The position numbers and the translations under genes are program-made. DNA of 8,063 bases from Burkholderiaceae bacterium (lineage in GTDB: Bacteria > Pseudomonadota > Gammaproteobacteria > Burkholderiales > Burkholderiaceae_C), in contig JALRFN010000009.1 of the NCBI GenBank assembly GCA_023268425.1, positions 1 to 8,063 of the forward strand. The letters run 5' to 3'. Below, piece after piece: positions 5,559-8,063 of the stretch (position 1 is the stretch's first letter; every line of letters begins with the position of its first letter). The notes beneath the pieces are model-generated. The model ran no database searches. It was not told where the DNA came from and saw only the letters and a list, made by a program, of their open reading frames with translations.

Positions 5559-6314
5559 ATGTTCACCGTCAGCCCTCCGTTTTGTGCGCCCTCCGTGTGG
5601 CGCGAGCAATTGCGCGACCACGCCTATGCGTTGCTGGCCCCTGTCGATGTCCCCGCTTGGGCGGGCGCCAAGGCCGAGGATTTGGCCGCACTGTTGCCAT
5701 CGTGGGACGATTTGGCGCCTGACGCCTACTTGAAAGACGGCGGCAAGTACCGCCGCCGCCGACACGCCAGCTATGTGATCGAAGGCCAGCGCCTGGAGCG
5801 GGTGGCGCACCGCGCCCATTGGCAGCCCGTGTCTTACAACGCCTTGCACGGTGGCATGGAGCGCTGGTTTGAGCCAATCAGCCCAGAGGTCGAGGCCTCG
5901 AGCGCTTGGCGGGCCTTGTTGCGGGCGGCCGCGGACGCAGCCACCGCATTGCGCGGCGAGCGCACCTGGTATGTGGAGGCCCACCAATTTCGCATCGACA
6001 CCACCGATGGCATTGGCCGCCCTACACCCGAAGGTGCGCACCGCGACGGTGTTGACCTGGTGTTGGTGGCGCTGCTGTCCCGCGTGGGTATCAAGGGTGG
6101 CGAGACGCGGGTGTTCGACGCCCGTGGCCCCTTGGGACAACGCTTCACCTTGACCGATGCTTGGAGCGTGATGTTGCTCGATGACCAGCGTGTCATTCAC
6201 GAGTCCACGCCGATTCAGCCGGAGGGTGATTTTGGCTGGCGCGACACCTTGGTGCTGACGGTGCGCTCTGGCGGTTTTCAAGACGCGCCAGCGCAGACCG
6301 AGCCAGGCGCGTGA
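5559..6314 (+). CDS. 2-oxoglutarate/Fe(II)-dependent dioxygenase (2OG-Fe_Oxy_2 family)
   Basis: A 251-aa cytoplasmic protein with no signal peptide. The C-terminal half carries the family core. Iron ligands are H161 and D163 in PEGAHRDGVDLV (157-168) and H214 in LLDDQRVIHESTPI (206-219). R228 in GWRDTLVLTV (226-235) is the likely 2-oxoglutarate carboxylate binder. GGETRVFD (180-187) is also typical. The pattern, with EGxHRDG, GGE and RVxHxxTPI in order, is that of the family containing bacterial free L-amino acid hydroxylases such as the Bacillus L-isoleucine 4-hydroxylase. Such enzymes couple 2-oxoglutarate decarboxylation to hydroxylation of an amino acid. The substrate here is unknown, and the N-terminal half gives no clue that I recognise. 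The ATG at 5559 has no Shine-Dalgarno sequence and a -10-like TAGACT close upstream, suggesting a leaderless message. It is divergent from the DUF2189 gene and convergent with the thiolase gene, so it is probably a single-gene unit. Confidence 0.87.
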   Translation: MFTVSPPFCAPSVWREQLRDHAYALLAPVDVPAWAGAKAEDLAALLPSWDDLAPDAYLKDGGKYRRRRHASYVIEGQRLERVAHRAHWQPVSYNALHGGMERWFEPISPEVEASSAWRALLRAAADAATALRGERTWYVEAHQFRIDTTDGIGRPTPEGAHRDGVDLVLVALLSRVGIKGGETRVFDARGPLGQRFTLTDAWSVMLLDDQRVIHESTPIQPEGDFGWRDTLVLTVRSGGFQDAPAQTEPGA

Positions 6315-6323
6315 GCCGCCAAC

Positions 6324-6356
6324 AAAAAAGCCACGGTGATCAGCCGTGGCTTTTTT
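6324..6356. terminator. Bidirectional Rho-independent terminator between convergent genes
   Basis: A perfect 13-bp inverted repeat (6324-6336 with 6344-6356) has a 7-nt loop. The outer six pairs are A:T, so the arms read AAAAAAGCCACGG and its complement, and each strand ends in a run of six T's. The GC-rich core is GCCACGG. It sits 10 bases after the dioxygenase stop and 19 bases after the thiolase stop on the other strand, so it serves both convergent genes. Confidence 0.93.
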
Positions 6357-6374
6357 GGGGAACTCTGAATCGCT

Positions 6375-7559
6375 TTACATGCGTTCAAAAATCGCGGCAA
6401 TGCCTTGACCGCCGCCAATGCACATCGTCACCAAGGCGTAGCGGCCTTGCACACGCTGCAATTCGTGCAGCGCTTTGACAGTGATCAGCGCGCCGGTGGC
6501 GCCAATGGGGTGCCCCAAAGAGATGCCCGAGCCGTTGGGGTTGACCTTGGCCGGGTCCAGACCCAGTTCTTGGGATACGGCGCAGGCCTGAGCCGCGAAG
6601 GCTTCGTTGGCTTCGATCACATCCAAGTCGCTGACTTTGAGGCCAGTGCGCTCCAGCACCAGCTGTGTTGCTGAAATCGGGCCGATGCCCATGATCTTGG
6701 GCTCAATGGCAGTGTGGGCGTAGCCCACCAAACGCGCCATGGGTTGCAGACCACGCGCTTTGGCCGCACCTGCTTCCATCAGCACCACAGCGGCGGCGGC
6801 GTCGTTGATGCCTGAGGCATTGCCTGCTGTCACGGTGCCGTTTTCTTTTTGAAAAACGGGCTTGAGTTTTTCAAAGTCAGCGAGTTGGGCGCCCGTGCGG
6901 AAGTGCTCGTCGGTGTCGTAGGCCACATCGCCTTTGCGTGACTTCAACATCACGGGCACGATTTGGCTTTTGAAGCGGCCTTCGGTGGTGGCGCGTTCGG
7001 CACGGTTGTGGCTCTCAACGGCCAGGGCGTCTTGCATTTCGCGGCTGATGTTGAACTGAGCCGCCACGTTTTCAGCAGTCACGCCCATGTGGATGTTGTG
7101 GAAGGGGTCATGCAAGGCACCGACCATCATGTCCACCATCTTGGCGTCGCCCATGCGCGCGCCCCAACGTGACACCAAGCTGGCGTAGGGTGCGCGGCTC
7201 ATGTTTTCAGCACCACCACCAATGGCCACGTCGGTGTCGCCCAACAAAATGGCTTGGCTGGCCGAGACAATGGCTTGCAGGCCCGAGCCGCACAAACGGT
7301 TGACGTTGAACGCTGGCGTGGATTGCGCGCAGCCGCCATTGATCGCCGCGACGCGGGACAGGTACATGTCTTTGGGTTCGGTGTTGACCACATGGCCGAA
7401 CACCACATGGCCCACCTCTTTGCCTTCAACCTGGGCGCGAGCCAGCGATTCTTTGACCACCAATGCGGCCAGTTCGGTGGGCGGTACATCTTTCAGGCTG
7501 CCACCATAGGTTCCAATGGCGGTGCGCACACCGCTGACTACAACAACTTCACGGCTCAT
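6375..7559 (-). CDS. bktB: Beta-ketothiolase (acetyl-CoA acyltransferase), BktB type
   Basis: A complete 394-aa biosynthetic-type thiolase. It reversibly condenses acetyl-CoA with another acyl-CoA to give a 3-ketoacyl-CoA. Catalytic residues are all present: nucleophile C90 in VNRLCGSGLQA, H350 in GISLGHPIGATG, and C380 in MCIGGGQG; NEAF is at 318-321. The start MSREVVVVSGVRTAIGTYGG, the MYLSRVAA region and the C-terminal 60 residues closely resemble Cupriavidus necator BktB as I remember it. That enzyme accepts propionyl-CoA and longer acyl-CoAs and supplies C5 monomers for polyhydroxyalkanoate, unlike the acetyl-CoA-restricted PhaA. Specificity here is inferred from resemblance. The ATG at 7557-7559 follows GGGAG (7567-7571) by 7 nt. 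It lies 92 bases downstream of the SDR gene on the same strand and ends at a strong terminator. No phaB- or phaC-like gene is visible in the window. Confidence 0.92.
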   Translation of the reverse strand: MSREVVVVSGVRTAIGTYGGSLKDVPPTELAALVVKESLARAQVEGKEVGHVVFGHVVNTEPKDMYLSRVAAINGGCAQSTPAFNVNRLCGSGLQAIVSASQAILLGDTDVAIGGGAENMSRAPYASLVSRWGARMGDAKMVDMMVGALHDPFHNIHMGVTAENVAAQFNISREMQDALAVESHNRAERATTEGRFKSQIVPVMLKSRKGDVAYDTDEHFRTGAQLADFEKLKPVFQKENGTVTAGNASGINDAAAAVVLMEAGAAKARGLQPMARLVGYAHTAIEPKIMGIGPISATQLVLERTGLKVSDLDVIEANEAFAAQACAVSQELGLDPAKVNPNGSGISLGHPIGATGALITVKALHELQRVQGRYALVTMCIGGGQGIAAIFERM

Positions 7560-7616
7560 TCGGATACTCCCAGTTTGGGTTTCAGAAAAATCAACAAACC
7601 ACCATTATTGGCGATG

Positions 7617-7638
7617 GGCTGACCCCAAGCTGTCAGCC
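7617..7638. repeat. Inverted repeat between the SDR gene and bktB
   Basis: A perfect 7-bp inverted repeat, GGCTGAC (7617-7623) with GTCAGCC (7632-7638), encloses an 8-nt loop. It lies 14 bases past the SDR stop in the transcript direction. No T run follows the stem directly, though TTGATTTTT occurs about 25 bases later, so it is not a canonical terminator. It might be an RNA processing or stability hairpin, a weak attenuator, or an operator for bktB. I found no good promoter in the rest of this 92-base gap. Confidence 0.5.
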
Positions 7639-7651
7639 TGCACGTCTGTGC

Positions 7652-8063
7652 TCACAAGCTGCGCAGATCGGTCAAGACCTCTTGCCCAAAGCGCGCGCTG
7701 TGCAGGTGATTGAACAAAGCCTCGGCGGTTTGTTCGGGACTGGCCAACTGTTGCTGCTCGTGAAAGGCCACGAAATTGGCGTGATCGGGAAAGTCTTTGG
7801 GGTCGGCGGCGCGCAAGTGCACCTGCATGTCGGTGGCGATGACGCCGGGGGCGATGGCCTCGAGTTTCGCGGGGCTGGCGCTGCTGGCCTGGTCCAGGGA
7901 CACGCAACGGGTCAACAAGTCCAAACCCGCCTTGACCGCACAGTAGGGGCCCGAGCTGGCCATGGCACGTCGGCCCAAGCCGCTGGAGATGTTCATGATG
8001 CGGCGCTCGCCACGCCAGCCCCCAGCCACCCAATCCTCCGTCGCGGCGAGGAAGCTTTGCATC
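7652..8063 (-). CDS. Short-chain dehydrogenase/reductase, C-terminal part (runs off window)
   Basis: The last 136 or so residues of an NAD(P)-dependent SDR oxidoreductase; the start lies beyond the right edge. SDRs usually have about 240-250 residues, so the Rossmann N-terminus with the glycine-rich cofactor motif is not visible. The ATG at 8060-8062 is probably an internal methionine. Counting from it, the catalytic serine is S27 in NISSGLGRR and the YxxxK pair is Y40 and K44 in PYCAVKAGLD, with the normal 13-residue spacing. The segment IAPGVIATDMQ at about 89-99 follows, where SDRs carry the PG motif. RxxxxSGPYCAVKAGLD plus APGVxxTDMQ recalls the benzil reductase/sepiapterin reductase-like branch, and less so the acetoacetyl-CoA reductase PhaB. 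The substrate is unknown. The stop is at 7652-7654, 92 bases before bktB on the same strand, so the two may share a transcript. Confidence 0.87.
   Translation of the reverse strand, partial: MQSFLAATEDWVAGGWRGERRIMNISSGLGRRAMASSGPYCAVKAGLDLLTRCVSLDQASSASPAKLEAIAPGVIATDMQVHLRAADPKDFPDHANFVAFHEQQQLASPEQTAEALFNHLHSARFGQEVLTDLRSL

Noticed and set aside
5553..6281. 242-codon open frame on the minus strand opposite the dioxygenase
   Set aside because: It is antisense to a frame with an intact iron-binding HxD...H motif; its own translation shows no family pattern and no ribosome site was seen.
1..8063. CRISPR array, insertion sequence, tRNA or riboswitch
   Set aside because: I saw no regularly spaced repeats, transposase motifs, terminal repeats, tRNA-like fold or known riboswitch core; all gaps over 90 bases were read on both strands by eye only.

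Overview
This window looks like ordinary chromosome from a Gram-negative betaproteobacterium, probably Burkholderiales and plausibly Comamonadaceae. That placement is an inference from three things: moderately high GC, frequent TTG leucine codons, and a thiolase that strongly resembles Cupriavidus necator BktB as I remember it. I could not run a search. I see no mobile element, phage gene, CRISPR array, tRNA or rRNA.

Layout. (1) Bases 13-4301, minus strand: a complete four-gene ABC importer for polar amino acids in the classical aapJ-aapQ-aapM-aapP order (binding protein, two large permeases, ATPase). The operon ends in a strong Rho-independent terminator at 13-60. A second terminator-like hairpin at 3182-3213 lies between aapJ and aapQ and probably lets the binding protein be made in excess over the membrane parts. 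(2) Bases 4302-4601: a 300-base leader and intergenic region upstream of aapJ with several short inverted repeats. (3) Bases 4602-5459, minus strand: a DUF2189-type multi-pass membrane protein of unknown function. (4) Bases 5460-5558: a compact divergent promoter region. (5) Bases 5559-6314, plus strand: a 2-oxoglutarate/Fe(II) dioxygenase of the family that includes bacterial free-amino-acid hydroxylases, possibly translated from a leaderless mRNA. (6) Bases 6324-6356: a perfect bidirectional terminator shared by two convergent genes. (7) Bases 6375-7559, minus strand: a BktB-like beta-ketothiolase. (8) Bases 7652-8063, minus strand: the C-terminal part of a short-chain dehydrogenase that runs off the right edge.

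Working together. AapJ captures amino acids in the periplasm, AapQ and AapM form the channel, and AapP powers import. The thiolase and the SDR lie in the same direction 92 bases apart and may be co-transcribed, but the SDR type visible here (benzil/sepiapterin reductase-like) is not the usual acetoacetyl-CoA reductase partner. The dioxygenase near an amino-acid importer suggests, but does not prove, that an imported or cellular amino acid is its substrate. I do not see a clearly novel multi-gene system. The most interesting points are the intra-operon attenuator, the likely leaderless dioxygenase with unknown substrate, and the poorly marked aapQ start.
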